A stretch of DNA of 64,000 bases from Blastocatellia bacterium. Its GTDB lineage: Bacteria > Acidobacteriota > Blastocatellia > Chloracidobacteriales > JADJPF01. The stretch covers positions 186,001 to 250,000 of the forward strand of contig JADJPF010000001.1 in the NCBI GenBank assembly GCA_016713405.1, in the 5' to 3' direction. Positions within the stretch are counted from its first letter, which is position 1. Each line of letters opens with the position of its first letter. The position numbers and the translations under genes were made by a program. Shown here piece by piece: positions 1 to 9,539 of this stretch. The notes below the pieces were generated by a model. That model saw only the letters and a program-made list of their open reading frames with translations. It had not been told where the DNA came from and did not search any database.

Positions 1-895
1 CTTTAGGATTATCTAATATTCCCAATTCTTTTAATTGATCTATAGGTAATTTATTGCAATCAAACCCATTAACGCCCAACCATCCGCGAGGTATATTTCC
101 TTGACGATCAATAATTCTTTTTGCTATTCGGCGTGCTTGTATAGCACTAAAAACTTCTACTACATTATTTTCTAAACTATTAGGTATTCCTACAACTTCT
201 TTATTATTATTTATTACTACCCCAAAACTTAAAGATGTAGCACCAGCAACATTATTACTAAAATCAATGCTAAAAAATTCCTGGTTAGGGAATTGAAGTA
301 TTTTAGCGTTTTGTGCCAAAATACTTCGATTAAATTGAGGTATGTTATTAGATTTATCTTCTTCAAATTCAACATTTAAGAGTGTTACTAAGTCATTAGA
401 AACTAAACTAATATTATTAGCCAAAGGTACAGGTTTAATGTTAAGGTTATCAACTGCCAATAAACAAAAACCACTAGGCCCATCTAAACCAACAAAACGA
501 GCCTGCTTTTGTTCTCCTGAAGGTAAAACAACATTAATAGTACCAATAGCTTGTTCTCCTGCTTCAGGGATTAGATTTACTAATTTAGTTAAAATATGGC
601 CTTTTTGGTCAACTACAATGCCTGTTGTAACATTAGTGGGTTGAAACTTTGTTAGTTTTTCACTAGGAAGCTTAGTTTTTATACCTCGCTTTAATAAAGA
701 ACTTCGTATTTCTGACAAATTTATTTCATGAACAATTGTAACTAACCAAGGCTGATCCTTAATTACTTGTAGTTGATTTGTAGTGGGTTGGGATTGATTA
801 GTATTTGCTGCTTGAGCAAATACATTAGGTATTAAACAAGCAATTAATATTGCAGAAATAGATATTCTAGAAAAATACTTACTTAGTTTGAACAT
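1..895 (-). CDS. HtrA/DegP-like periplasmic protein, apparently degenerate protease (partial)
   Basis: The frame is open from an ATG at 895 to the left edge, about 298 codons, and runs off the window. It starts with a signal peptide ending near VFAQA. A trypsin-like HtrA fold is suggested by TTGIVVDQKGHILTK, a later NNNKEVVGIP stretch and the beginning of a PDZ domain at RGWLGVNGFDC. The usual catalytic His segment (TNxHV) reads TKLVNL, and the usual Asp segment (DxxTDLA) reads DGPSGFCLLAV, so His and Asp of the triad appear absent. A Ser may align in SLSFG. It lies 20 bases after the anti-sigma gene, an order like rpoE-rseA-mucD operons. I infer an envelope-stress chaperone or binding protein, not an active protease. 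The PDZ part lies outside the window. Confidence 0.7.
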   Translation of the reverse strand, partial: MFKLSKYFSRISISAILIACLIPNVFAQAANTNQSQPTTNQLQVIKDQPWLVTIVHEINLSEIRSSLLKRGIKTKLPSEKLTKFQPTNVTTGIVVDQKGHILTKLVNLIPEAGEQAIGTINVVLPSGEQKQARFVGLDGPSGFCLLAVDNLNIKPVPLANNISLVSNDLVTLLNVEFEEDKSNNIPQFNRSILAQNAKILQFPNQEFFSIDFSNNVAGATSLSFGVVINNNKEVVGIPNSLENNVVEVFSAIQARRIAKRIIDRQGNIPRGWLGVNGFDCNKLPIDQLKELGILDNPK

Positions 896-915
896 AGTTA
901 CTTTTACCAACCAAT

Positions 916-1700
916 TTAGAAAATTTTTGATTCTGGAATAATTCCAGAACTTCTAATTTCGCTAGTATCTGGGTTATCAATAGTTACTACAGGTTTTGCT
1001 CCATAAATTATTGCTGAAACAGGTAAAGTGCTAGAAGAATTGTCACCGTAGTGTATTTCTATATTAATTTTTTCTGGCCTATTTCGAGGCTGTATTAAGT
1101 AAGTACGACCATTGGATTTGACTAATCGTTTATTGGCTAAAATTCGTTGTGTTGCTAGCACATTATAATTATTAATTTTATTTGTTGGTGATATTGGTAC
1201 AGCTATTTTAGGAGTATCTGAGTTTTTACTGGTTAAAATCTCATCATTATTTAGTAGGTTATTGAACTCTTTTTTTGCAACTGGGGTTGAAAAAGCTATA
1301 GGAGTTGAAATAGTTGCTTCACTAGGTTTAGCCCAGGCATAAAATAAAAATAATCTGCTCCTATTAAAATACCAACTATTGTTAATGCTGTTGCTGTAGC
1401 CGCTAAAGCGGGTTGTGACATCCACTTCCACCAAGGAACATTTAAGCTAGCATGCTTATGAGCAGCTATTTTTTGTCTTAATTTAATATCAAAGTTTATA
1501 GGAGTTTGAACTTGCATTTGACTACGTAAGAGCTTACGTAGATTAGATAGTTGATGAGAATAGCTTTGGCAAGTCAAGCATTTTTTACAATGGCTTATGA
1601 TAGCAATTGGTATTACAACATCAAAGTCAGCACTTTCTAAAGTTTCCCGTACCATACGGCACTCAGTTAGTGTTAAAGGAAGTTCTTTATTTGAAATCAT
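916..1700 (-). CDS. Zinc-finger anti-sigma factor, single-pass membrane protein (frame broken near 1350)
   Basis: The N-terminal frame (ATG at 1700, AGGGA ribosome site) carries H37-x3-C41-x2-C44, the ZAS zinc motif of anti-sigma factors, and a membrane segment around residues 97-120. It lies 17 bases after the ECF sigma gene, the usual sigma/anti-sigma pairing. Just after the membrane segment the frame ends early, while another frame continues into a plausible about 140-residue extracytoplasmic region ending at 916. Adding one T to the short T-run near 1350 joins the two into a protein of about 261 residues. I read it as one gene with a one-base deletion, probably a sequencing error. The outer domain has no family I recognise. 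Confidence 0.75.
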
Positions 1701-1717
1701 AGTTTGTTCCCTAAAAC

Positions 1718-2340
1718 TTAGACATATTTTTGTAATTTATCTTTTAGTAAATTACGAGCGCGATTAATACGTGATTTTACTGTACCTTCTGATAGACCAG
1801 TAATATCAACAATTTGTTCATAACTCAAGCCTTCAACATCTCGCATGACTAATGTTAATCGGTATTTTTCTGGTAAGGATTGAATTGCAGTTGTAACGGC
1901 TTTGCGTCTTTCTGTGTCAATCATCACTTCGTCTTGCAGTGGTGCTTGTGCAGGAAAATCCATTTCTTGTTCTTGTTCATCATCTTTACCACGAAAGGGG
2001 AAAAAAATGAGATCCAACGTCGGCGTTTACGTTGCCTTAATTCGCTTATAGCCAAATTAGAAGCAATACGATAAATATAAGTTGAAAAACTATAAGTTGC
2101 TTGATAACGATTGGCACTAGTATAAATACGTAAAAATGTTTCTTGAGAAAGATCTATAGCACGGTCATAATCATTTATCATACGGTAGATAAAATTAATA
2201 ATTTGACTGCGATAGCGTTGCACAATTTCTTGAAAAGCAGCCTCATCTCCCTGCCCAACAGCAAGCACTAGTTCATGATCAGTTGCTGAAGAAACCGTAT
2301 GAGTTAAGTCTAGCTCTGCGCTATAGCTCAGTGCGCTCAT
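1718..2340 (-). CDS. ECF-type RNA polymerase sigma factor (frame broken near 2003)
   Basis: The N-terminal frame, ATG at 2340 with an AGGA site 7 bases upstream, has sigma region 2 (AFQEIVQRYRSQIINFIYR, then DLSQETFLRIY, then IASNLAISELRQRKRR). The C-terminal frame has region 4 with a helix-turn-helix (LSYEQIVDITGLSEGTVKSR). The frames meet at an A7/G4 homopolymer (1997-2007 on the plus strand), and one extra base restores a protein of about 207 residues. The two ORFs alone would be useless half-sigmas, so a deletion artefact is the simplest reading. The gene heads a sigma, anti-sigma, HtrA-like set and probably directs an envelope-stress regulon, as RpoE/SigW-type factors do. Confidence 0.8.
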
Positions 2341-2563
2341 TAACAAATCCTAATTAGTTATTGATTATTGTTACTTCGTTTGCTAACACGCCAAAAAATG
2401 GAAAAGGTTCCCAGATAAGATTAATTGTTAAGATATTTTTTCCTAAAACTATTGCCAACTATTATTTAGAAGTAGAAGAAGAAAATAGAACTAGTAATAT
2501 ATACTAGTTTTTAAGTAAATTAACTGTCCCAAGGTTCTTGCTTATGATGTTTATTTAGTTAAA

Positions 2564-4075
2564 TTATAACTCTCCACCTTCATATTTATCTTTGCGATCA
2601 ATAAATGTTGGTATTTGAACTTCAGGTTTTATTTCTTTTTTAGTAGGTCGATCTGTTTGTTGTGTTTGATCAGTTTTAATTGTAGTAAATGGTTCTGAAA
2701 TTTGAAAAGTTTTCATCTCAGAGGCAAGAGTATAATCTCCAGTAAAACCTACAGGTAAAATCACTCTCCATCTATATTTATGATCTGGTTGAAGTAAGGC
2801 AAGTTGCTCAGCTTTAAGGCTATAAGAGGTTTCTTTAGTAAATTCTTTTATAATAAACTTATCTTCTTCATATACTTCTAAAACAAATTGAGCTACTTTT
2901 TTGTCGCAAAGCCACTCAAATTTAATGTCTTTTGCTGTTAAAGTTACATTTTCTTTTGGCCCAATTAAGGATACTGTGGGTCTTATAGTTAGTTGGTATC
3001 CAAAAGCAGCAAAAGTAATTAAAAAGATAAATAATATTGTTAAACTTTTAGTTCTAGAAATAAACTTTGGCTTAGTAGTTTCACTAGAAATATATTTAGT
3101 GTTTCCAAATTTAGTTCTATCTAATTTTTTAGTTTTATCTAAATTGGTTGTGTTGTTTTCTAATGATGCAGTCTCTGTTAATTTTCTAGTATTGTTTGTT
3201 TTTAGTGTTGTAGTTAATGATTTAGTCTCTAAATCATTAATTTCTTTTAATATATCGTTAGGGTTGTCACTAGTATTTGGCTTATTATTTGTTGTAATTT
3301 CTGTTAAATTTTTCGTAGATTTCTTTTTAGATAACTGGCTAGTAATAGCAGATGTTTTAGCCTCAAGTTCATCTATCTCTTTTAATATAGCATTGGGGTC
3401 ATTTGCTATATATGCTTTTTCTTCTTTAATAGCAGGTTTTAATGGTTCTAAAGGTTTTGTATCCTTTGATAATTTCTTTTTAGATAATGAAGCAGTAACA
3501 TTAGATTTAGATTCAAGTTCATCTATTTCTTTTAGTATGCTTGCAGCGTCTTGAGTAATTGCAATCTGACCAGCAGCCTTTTCTAAATCAACTCCCATAG
3601 CAGTGGCAGCAGCTTTAATATCTTCTTTCATAACTTTTTGTGTAGTTATTTCAGATGAATTTAAGGCATTTTGTAAATCTTTAGTCATACCAGATTTACT
3701 TTTGAAAAATTTATTTTTTAAGTCATTTAATCTAACATTTAATTCTAAATTATTTGGGAATATTTCTAGTGTTTTGTTTAATATTTGTTCTGCTTCTTTG
3801 TAGGTATTAATTTCTTCAGCCAATAAATCTACTAATTTTAAGCAATAATTAATTTTTTTTGGGGCATACTTATAAGCTTGTTGATAACTACTAATTGCTC
3901 CGCTACGATCTCCACGAGATAATAAATCTTCTGCTTCTAAAAAACACATTTCAGCTAAAATTTCATTGGTATTTCCAATTTGTTCTTCAGCAATAGAAGA
4001 AATGCCTTCAGGCGATAAAGAATCTTCTAGGGGTTCGAGTTCTATTTCATCAAATTGAGGATTAATATCTATCAT
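2564..4075 (-). CDS. TPR-containing single-pass membrane protein with internal repeats
   Basis: This 503-residue protein has a GGAAG-like ribosome site before the ATG. Residues about 40-125 form TPR-like helices (FLEAEDLLSRGDRSGAISSY and following). Residues about 170-300 contain three spaced copies of an ILKEI(D/N)(E/D)LE(S/A/T)K motif followed by Ser/Lys/Thr-rich linkers. A membrane helix (LTILFIFLITFAAFGYQLTI) sits near residues 345-365, and an outer beta domain of about 135 residues resembles an Fn3-like fold. There is no signal peptide, so the TPR end is probably cytoplasmic. It starts 22 bases past the terminator of the pilus operon and may be read through from it. Exact function unknown; a scaffold role is a guess. 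Confidence 0.65.
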   Translation of the reverse strand: MIDINPQFDEIELEPLEDSLSPEGISSIAEEQIGNTNEILAEMCFLEAEDLLSRGDRSGAISSYQQAYKYAPKKINYCLKLVDLLAEEINTYKEAEQILNKTLEIFPNNLELNVRLNDLKNKFFKSKSGMTKDLQNALNSSEITTQKVMKEDIKAAATAMGVDLEKAAGQIAITQDAASILKEIDELESKSNVTASLSKKKLSKDTKPLEPLKPAIKEEKAYIANDPNAILKEIDELEAKTSAITSQLSKKKSTKNLTEITTNNKPNTSDNPNDILKEINDLETKSLTTTLKTNNTRKLTETASLENNTTNLDKTKKLDRTKFGNTKYISSETTKPKFISRTKSLTILFIFLITFAAFGYQLTIRPTVSLIGPKENVTLTAKDIKFEWLCDKKVAQFVLEVYEEDKFIIKEFTKETSYSLKAEQLALLQPDHKYRWRVILPVGFTGDYTLASEMKTFQISEPFTTIKTDQTQQTDRPTKKEIKPEVQIPTFIDRKDKYEGGEL

Positions 4076-4097
4076 AAATCACTTCCATATCCTTAAA

Positions 4098-4137
4098 TAA
4101 AATCACTCAATGGATCTGATCCCATTGAGTGATTTTA
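4098..4137 (-). terminator. Rho-independent terminator after the pilus operon
   Basis: A perfect 16-base inverted repeat (4098-4113 and 4122-4137, 8-base loop) has arms ending in AAAA/TTTT. It lies 11 bases beyond the stop of the PilX-like gene at 4148. The symmetry would allow function on either strand. Confidence 0.8.
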
Positions 4138-4147
4138 TTAATAAAGG

Positions 4148-4523
4148 TTAATCTCTTTGTTGTACGGAGCTTTCTTGGAAGCCCTTAAAGTCAACTAACT
4201 GCAAGAATGGTGTTGCAGGTGGCAGAGTACAAGGACGAGTAAAATCTAAATCAAATACCCAATCACGGGTAGGAGGTACGTAAACATAATCAACCGCAGT
4301 TTGTGCTTGCACTAGAGACACGCTTAAAAGCTCCATTACCTTGTTGGCTCTTAAATGCTCTGATCAGAGAACCTCCATAAGTAGCATTTGTACCTCCCCA
4401 ATCTTCTAAAAATCTTGGGAAGTTATTTAATGCACCAGAACCATGCTCTGATTCTGGGCCTTGATTCCAATTGGAATTACCCCAAAAACCAGGATACCAA
4501 CTAGGACTAAAACCAGTGATCAA
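4148..4523 (-). CDS. C-terminal segment of the long PilX-like pilus protein (frameshifted)
   Basis: Two overlapping frames (about 4290-4523 and 4148-4336) encode the end of the gene that starts at 8308. The first frame extends upstream without a start to about 4680 (RPLVGTGTVTSDRWSG) and so continues the 4661-6517 segment after a one-base gap. It includes WYPGFWGNSNWNQGPESEHG. The second ends SVSLVQAQTAVDYVYVPP then TRDWVFDLDFTRPC to the stop at 4148. The join near 4330 needs one base removed or two added, unlike most breaks here. No known domain is recognisable; the Trp/Gly/Asn-rich composition fits a surface-exposed beta structure. Confidence 0.5.
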
Positions 4524-4660
4524 AGCAAATCTATATACAGTATTTCTAGCTGTTCTAACTTGAACAGATTGATAAGGGCTAACAAAAGAACGAGCATCTA
4601 ACCAACCATTTCTGCCATTAGTTCCACTCCATCTATCACTAGTAACAGTCCCAGTGCCAA

Positions 4661-6517
4661 CTAATGGGCGGATAATAATGTCATAGCATCAGATACAATT
4701 GAAGAAGGAACATGGCAGTATTGACCACAATTAGTAAAGCTTTGTCCATTGTATCTAGTAAGGCGTGTAGGTGATTCAGGGTTATTGTTAAGACCTGGAT
4801 ATATATCACCAACATCACCTGCATTTTGTCCTGCTGGAGCATTAAAGTTACCAAAAATATAGATTGGATTTTCTGTAGCAAAAGAAACTCCCAACATAGC
4901 ACTAGTACAAGTTGGATTAGGACGTGGGCCTGTAGGAAATAAATTGCTAGCATTAACTAATCTTACTCCACGGCGAAATAGTTCAACTTTTCGATCATTA
5001 GCATTATCTCGATAAGCAACAGGGGGTTTATAACTCCAAGATATTTTTGTAATTGTAGGAACTTGAGTCATTGCTACTAAATTACCTCTTCTATTTCCAC
5101 CATTTATACTAGGACTATAAACAACTAAATCTCCAATAGATTGATCTTCATTGCACATTGCACTATAAGGCGAGGTTTCATTATAGGCGTTTTTGGCTAC
5201 TCCACTTTCATCTTCATCTTCATTGAAAATCCAACAATCGTTATTGCCATCTTGAGGGGATTTACCAGTGTCTTGGTTATCAGATTTAGTTCCTGTTGCA
5301 ACATTTGTTTCACAACCATATTTAACAGCACCATCTATTTTAGGTGCTAAACCAACCGCCTTACCAGTTGTAACATTACCTCCTGCACTCCAAATTACAT
5401 TTTCACGACCATATGAACCATCACCAATAACACTTTGCAAATTATTAAAGTCAGGTATATTTGGGTGTTGGGAGAGAGGCTTTTTCAAATTGATGTTGGT
5501 AGAAACTACAGGCTCATCACCACGACGGTCAGAAATATAAACTACCCAACCATTATCTTGATTAACATTTATATTTTCATGAATTAAATCATTAGCAAGA
5601 TTTGCTGCTCTTAAAGGCACACCAGTAGCAGTTCTGTAAGGGGGATTTCCCATTTGTGAAAATAAGCTGTCAAAATCACCCCTAAATAAACGTCCTAAGT
5701 TACCAGCATCTATTTCTACTAAGTTCATAACACCAGGTTTATTAACGGAATCTTGTTCTAGGCCCGGAACAGGTTTTCTTTTGTTAGTAGAACTAGTACC
5801 TGTATCAGCTTGATGTGGTAAACCTTCACGAGAATCATAAATATTAATTGGAAAAGGTACTAAAGAAATATCTGTGGTATTATTTCTTAGAACCCAAGTA
5901 TTTTCACCTCTAAAGGTTGGAATAGTGACATCAACCACTTTTTCTGTTTTGGTTTTTGGTAAATTAACATTTTCACTTAAAGCAAATTTTGTAGTGTTAT
6001 TTTGCCAATTAACATAAGCAGTTGTAGAACCTGTCTTTATAGGGTTATAAACATTATTTGCTTCATTTCCTTGTCTAGTAGTTTGTGCTGTACCAGTAAA
6101 ATCAATTTCTGTTCGTGTAGGATTCATTGAAGGAATAGCTGCTCTAGTTATATCTAAGTAGTAACCACCTGGATCTGGCTGAGGTTCAGCATAAGGAGCA
6201 GGATTAGTATTTCCTGAAGTAGTATCGCTAGAAGCTGTAGAAGCAAATCTTGTTGTAAAGCGTTTACGAAGATATCCGGTAGCACAACTGCTACAAGGTC
6301 TAGTATCCTCATCATCTCTAATACCAAACATCTTAATACTACTATTATTATAGGATTGCATTGCCATGCTAGAGTAATAGTCAAAGTTAAGAGTTGGACT
6401 AACTTCATCTAAGGTTGAGTTAAATTCACCACCATCATCTAAGTCAGGTAGTTGATCATCTCCAGTATTATCTATATTTTGGTCATCTTCAACTTCACGT
6501 CTATAAGGAACAGCCAT
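4661..6517 (-). CDS. Central segment of the long PilX-like pilus protein (frameshifted)
   Basis: This is the largest open part (618 residues from an internal ATG) of the gene running from 8308 to 4148. The same frame is open upstream to about 6658 (SFYYPRSTVGFPIALPIDVN), so 6517 is not a true start. The sequence is rich in Asn, Thr and Gly with several Cys pairs (PCSSCATGY, NCGQYCHVP) and the phrase WVVYISDRRGDEP. There is no signal peptide, as expected for an internal piece. No catalytic motif was found. It probably forms the extracellular body of a pilus-associated or adhesin-like protein; this is inferred from the operon and composition only. Confidence 0.55.
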   Translation of the reverse strand: MAVPYRREVEDDQNIDNTGDDQLPDLDDGGEFNSTLDEVSPTLNFDYYSSMAMQSYNNSSIKMFGIRDDEDTRPCSSCATGYLRKRFTTRFASTASSDTTSGNTNPAPYAEPQPDPGGYYLDITRAAIPSMNPTRTEIDFTGTAQTTRQGNEANNVYNPIKTGSTTAYVNWQNNTTKFALSENVNLPKTKTEKVVDVTIPTFRGENTWVLRNNTTDISLVPFPINIYDSREGLPHQADTGTSSTNKRKPVPGLEQDSVNKPGVMNLVEIDAGNLGRLFRGDFDSLFSQMGNPPYRTATGVPLRAANLANDLIHENINVNQDNGWVVYISDRRGDEPVVSTNINLKKPLSQHPNIPDFNNLQSVIGDGSYGRENVIWSAGGNVTTGKAVGLAPKIDGAVKYGCETNVATGTKSDNQDTGKSPQDGNNDCWIFNEDEDESGVAKNAYNETSPYSAMCNEDQSIGDLVVYSPSINGGNRRGNLVAMTQVPTITKISWSYKPPVAYRDNANDRKVELFRRGVRLVNASNLFPTGPRPNPTCTSAMLGVSFATENPIYIFGNFNAPAGQNAGDVGDIYPGLNNNPESPTRLTRYNGQSFTNCGQYCHVPSSIVSDAMTLLSAH

Positions 6518-6600
6518 ACGTTGAAGGTGAAGGATAGAATTCTCATCTAAATATGGCCCGTTTGAGGTATTAACATCTATAGGTAAAGCTATTGGAAAAC

Positions 6601-7481
6601 CTACAGTTGAACGTGGGTAGTAAAAGCTAACTCCAGTACCACTGGTTTTGCTTGGAAAGGAACTGTCGTTCCTAGATTAAGAATTTCTTCTGTTATATCT
6701 AATGTTTGACCATTGGCTCTAACTAATTCTACTTTAATCCATCCATGAATACGTGCGCCGTTAACACGCGCGCCTGTTGGACGAGGGTTTCCAGAAGTAG
6801 GACTTTTACTTTTGGTTGATAACCTCGTGGAATAGGCCATTTATCATTAGTTATACCAGAAGTTTCTTCATTCATGTAATACCAAAGTGGGTTAGCAGGA
6901 TTTGGGCCAACAGCAATTAATTTACTTGTACCTGTACCGACATTTTGAGCTAACCAGGGATCTGGGCCATCTAATTGGATACCTCCAAAATCACCATTTC
7001 CTTGTGCTGGATTGTCGCCTGCTAGTACAGTTCTAGGGAGTTGATTTTGATAGTTAGCTAAAGTAACACGAATACCAGGTTTATAGTAATAACGTGCTGC
7101 AACTAGTGGAGAAGCAATTGCTGGAGCAAAGTCACTAGGCAATCCACGTTTAATAATTTCAATAGCATTAAGGCCCAATAAATTTTGGATAGGCAATTTC
7201 AAAGGTCGGACACCAACTTTTATAGCGGAAGGAAAGTTAGTGTTACCAGTACAAACAGCATCAGGAGTATCTTCAGAAGAAGGAAGTTCACCACAATCTT
7301 GATCATTAGGGGGATTTTTTGCTCCACCTGTAGAAGTTCCTTGACTACTATCTACATTTACAGAGTTTGTTCCATCAGTAAATACTTTAATAAAATTCGT
7401 ACCAGAGTTTTGAAAACCGCTTTTTTCTCTACCAATTATTAAATGTTTAGCAATAGTAATTCTTGCAGCGATTGGTATCAT
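6601..7481 (-). CDS. Second segment of the long PilX-like pilus protein (frameshifted)
   Basis: Two frames (6729-7481 and 6601-6840) continue the N-terminal segment. The first carries IPIAARITIAKHLIIGREKSG and a Pro/Asn-rich stretch up to KWPIPRGYQPKVKV. The second continues PTSGNPRPTGARVNGARIHG, then WIKVELVRANGQTLDITEEI. Each junction (near 7515, 6812 and 6655) is repaired by one added base in a short run. The frame at 7481 has no ribosome site of its own, and the upstream codons (FRQYAFNTSGQ) are in frame with it. No recognised domain. Confidence 0.5.
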
Positions 7482-8308
7482 TTGACCACTTGTATTAAAA
7501 GCATATTGACGGAAATGTATTTCTTGTCGCCACTTGTTGCTCCACCTGTAGCATAAAAATTACCATTAGTATGTACCCAACCACCAAAATTCCAAGGTGG
7601 AGGAATATAAAGCTCAAAGTCAGAATCGCTAAAAATTCCAAATTGGAAAGTAGGAATCAAATAGTTATTAAAATCACGGGTAACTTGAACATCTGTACCA
7701 GCAGAACTTGATGCTCTAGCTGTAGCAACCATACGAAAACGGCGTGCAAAGCCTTGTAGTCCAGCATAATCGCCACGTGGAATTGTAACTAAATTAGTAG
7801 GTCTTAAAGGATAATTACATACAGGTACTGCACTTGGATTACAAACATCTACCAAGCAAAAACCTCCTGGTGGAAGTGGATCACCTTCCCAACCTAAATC
7901 AAAAAGGTTTGTTCCAGCCATAAACTTACCAGAGTACATGTTAGAGCAAGGGCTATTAGGAGGACAATTAACTTTAGGTAATTTTAAGTCATAACCATTA
8001 ACATTAGTTGGTTGGTTGATAATGACCCGACACATTGAATCATAGGTTGGAGAGAGTGATGTTAAAAATAGGTTACTAAAATCACCTGTCATTTGTTCTA
8101 ATTTTGAATAAGCTGAAAAGAAGGCTCTCTTTTTTCCTACTTCAAAACTTGATGAAATTGCATCAGAAGTAGCATTCATTAGAGATGCGCTAACATAAAT
8201 AGTAAGTAGTGCTAAAACTAATGTGACAATTATAAGAGCAGAGCCTTTTTCTTGACTTTTTCTTAATTTCTTAAAGATTTTTCTTAGCAAATTTCTTTGT
8301 TTTCTCAT
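7478..8308 (-). CDS. PilX-like type IV pilus assembly protein, N-terminal segment (gene continues to 4148)
   Basis: The ATG at 8308 follows an AGGAGG-like ribosome site. A basic leader, then GSALIIVTLVLALLTIYVSA, is the hydrophobic N-terminal helix seen in PilX-type minor pilins, which lack the strict G-F-S-L-V-E cleavage site. Residues after it (AFFSAYSKLEQMTGDFSNLF) resemble the PilX amphipathic segment. The frame is lost near 7515 but continues in other frames to 4148, so the intact protein would be about 1,385 residues, far longer than normal PilX (about 200). It follows PilW-, PilV- and FimT-like genes and probably forms part of the minor-pilin tip complex with a large exposed domain, a role analogous to but not homologous in sequence with PilY1. 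Confidence 0.65.
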   Translation of the reverse strand: MRKQRNLLRKIFKKLRKSQEKGSALIIVTLVLALLTIYVSASLMNATSDAISSSFEVGKKRAFFSAYSKLEQMTGDFSNLFLTSLSPTYDSMCRVIINQPTNVNGYDLKLPKVNCPPNSPCSNMYSGKFMAGTNLFDLGWEGDPLPPGGFCLVDVCNPSAVPVCNYPLRPTNLVTIPRGDYAGLQGFARRFRMVATARASSSAGTDVQVTRDFNNYLIPTFQFGIFSDSDFELYIPPPWNFGGWVHTNGNFYATGGATSGDKKYISVNMLLIQVVK

Positions 8309-8332
8309 ATATCCTCCTAGCCTTCAATTAAT

Positions 8333-9521
8333 TTATCCAAGTGGCTTAGGCTTGTAACTATTTCCGTAAAAGTTTCTAGTATTAAAAGTACCTTCTAAAG
8401 AAAAACGATAAAGGTATCCATTATTACTGTTATAGGGATCTCTAACTTTTGTATCTCTTTCTTGTGCGCGAGCTTTTATAGAGACATTTACGCGGCGAAT
8501 ATCTAATAATCGATAATCAGTACCTTGAATTCCTTGATTGATACTAGCTCCATAAAACCAGGATCATCAACAGGAGCAGTAGTAAGAGGCACTCTTGTAT
8601 TGGGATTTTTTCTTTCTGATAAAAATAAGTAAATTGTAAATCTTCTATTCCTGTAGCAATAATATTATCACGATAACATTTATTACCTGGCCCACAATCA
8701 TAGTCTTGTGTGTTTGCTGTAACGGAGGCGGGAGTCATATTGTTAGGAGAAGTGCTAGCAGTATGAGGTGGTGCAAAACGTTCTCGACGAACTAAATTAC
8801 CATTTCTATCAACAAAATAGGTGACAAAGTAAAAAGTGTATAAAGTGATAAGTCGGTTAACTTGTTGAGGGTCAAGTTTTGATAAAGGGCCTGTACCAGG
8901 TCGGTTGATGTTGTAAGTATCTGCTCCACCAGATTGAAAATTAATTTTATTTGGGAGAGTTGTGCTAGTGACTATGCCTACGGCACTTTCTTGTCCTGCA
9001 TTTAGAACACAAAAGTTTCCGTCATAAAGTGTAGCCTGTCCTGTTAAGGAAAGACCTGGTATTAGAGTAAATTGACTTCCTGTTGAATTTACAGTTCCTG
9101 TTAATGGCAAACCATTATTAAAAATTTGGTTTGTATAAACCATAGTGATTTGGTCAGTAGCATTTGTTACTGTTGCACCAGTAGAGCTAAAAGTTTCTAC
9201 TAGGTTTATGTTATTTCCAGGAATTATAGGGTAAAGATTACTAACAGCTTGTGTACCTGTTCCAAGTAAAGGAGTTAAAAGGTTTGAACCTGAAGTATCT
9301 ATTGCAGGAGTAAAATTATAACCAGCGTTTTGTAAGTCGCGTCCAATTAAAACTAAAGCTGCACGGGCATTTTGTTCAACATCTGTCAATTTATAAGAAG
9401 TAGAGCGTAGTAGTTGTGCAGATCTCATAAAGGAAAGCAAAGGCCCTAGTATTACAAGTAATAAAGCTGTAGCGACTAATAATTCTACTAAGGAAAAACC
9501 AGATTCTTTAGTTTTACTCAT
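8333..9521 (-). CDS. PilW-like prepilin (C-terminus frameshifted)
   Basis: The start (ATG 9521) is followed by SGFSLVELLVATALLLVILG, a class III prepilin signal cleaved by PilD before F and methylated there. NARAALVLIGRDLQNAGYNF matches the conserved segment of PilW/PulJ-type minor pseudopilins. The frame breaks twice near the end, at about 8612 (A-run) and 8557 (T-run), each needing one base. The repaired C-terminus continues NPNTRVPLTTAPVDDPGF, then YGASINQGIQGTDYRLLD and on to a stop at 8333, giving about 395 residues. It sits between PilV-like and PilX-like genes, the normal order in pilVWXY-type clusters. Confidence 0.8.
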
Positions 9522-9539
9522 TTTGCTTACCTCCGCTAT

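Noticed and set aside
2901..3554. 217-residue plus-strand ORF
   Set aside because: Shadow of the TPR membrane protein gene, hydrophobic low-complexity translation of its Lys/Ser-rich region.
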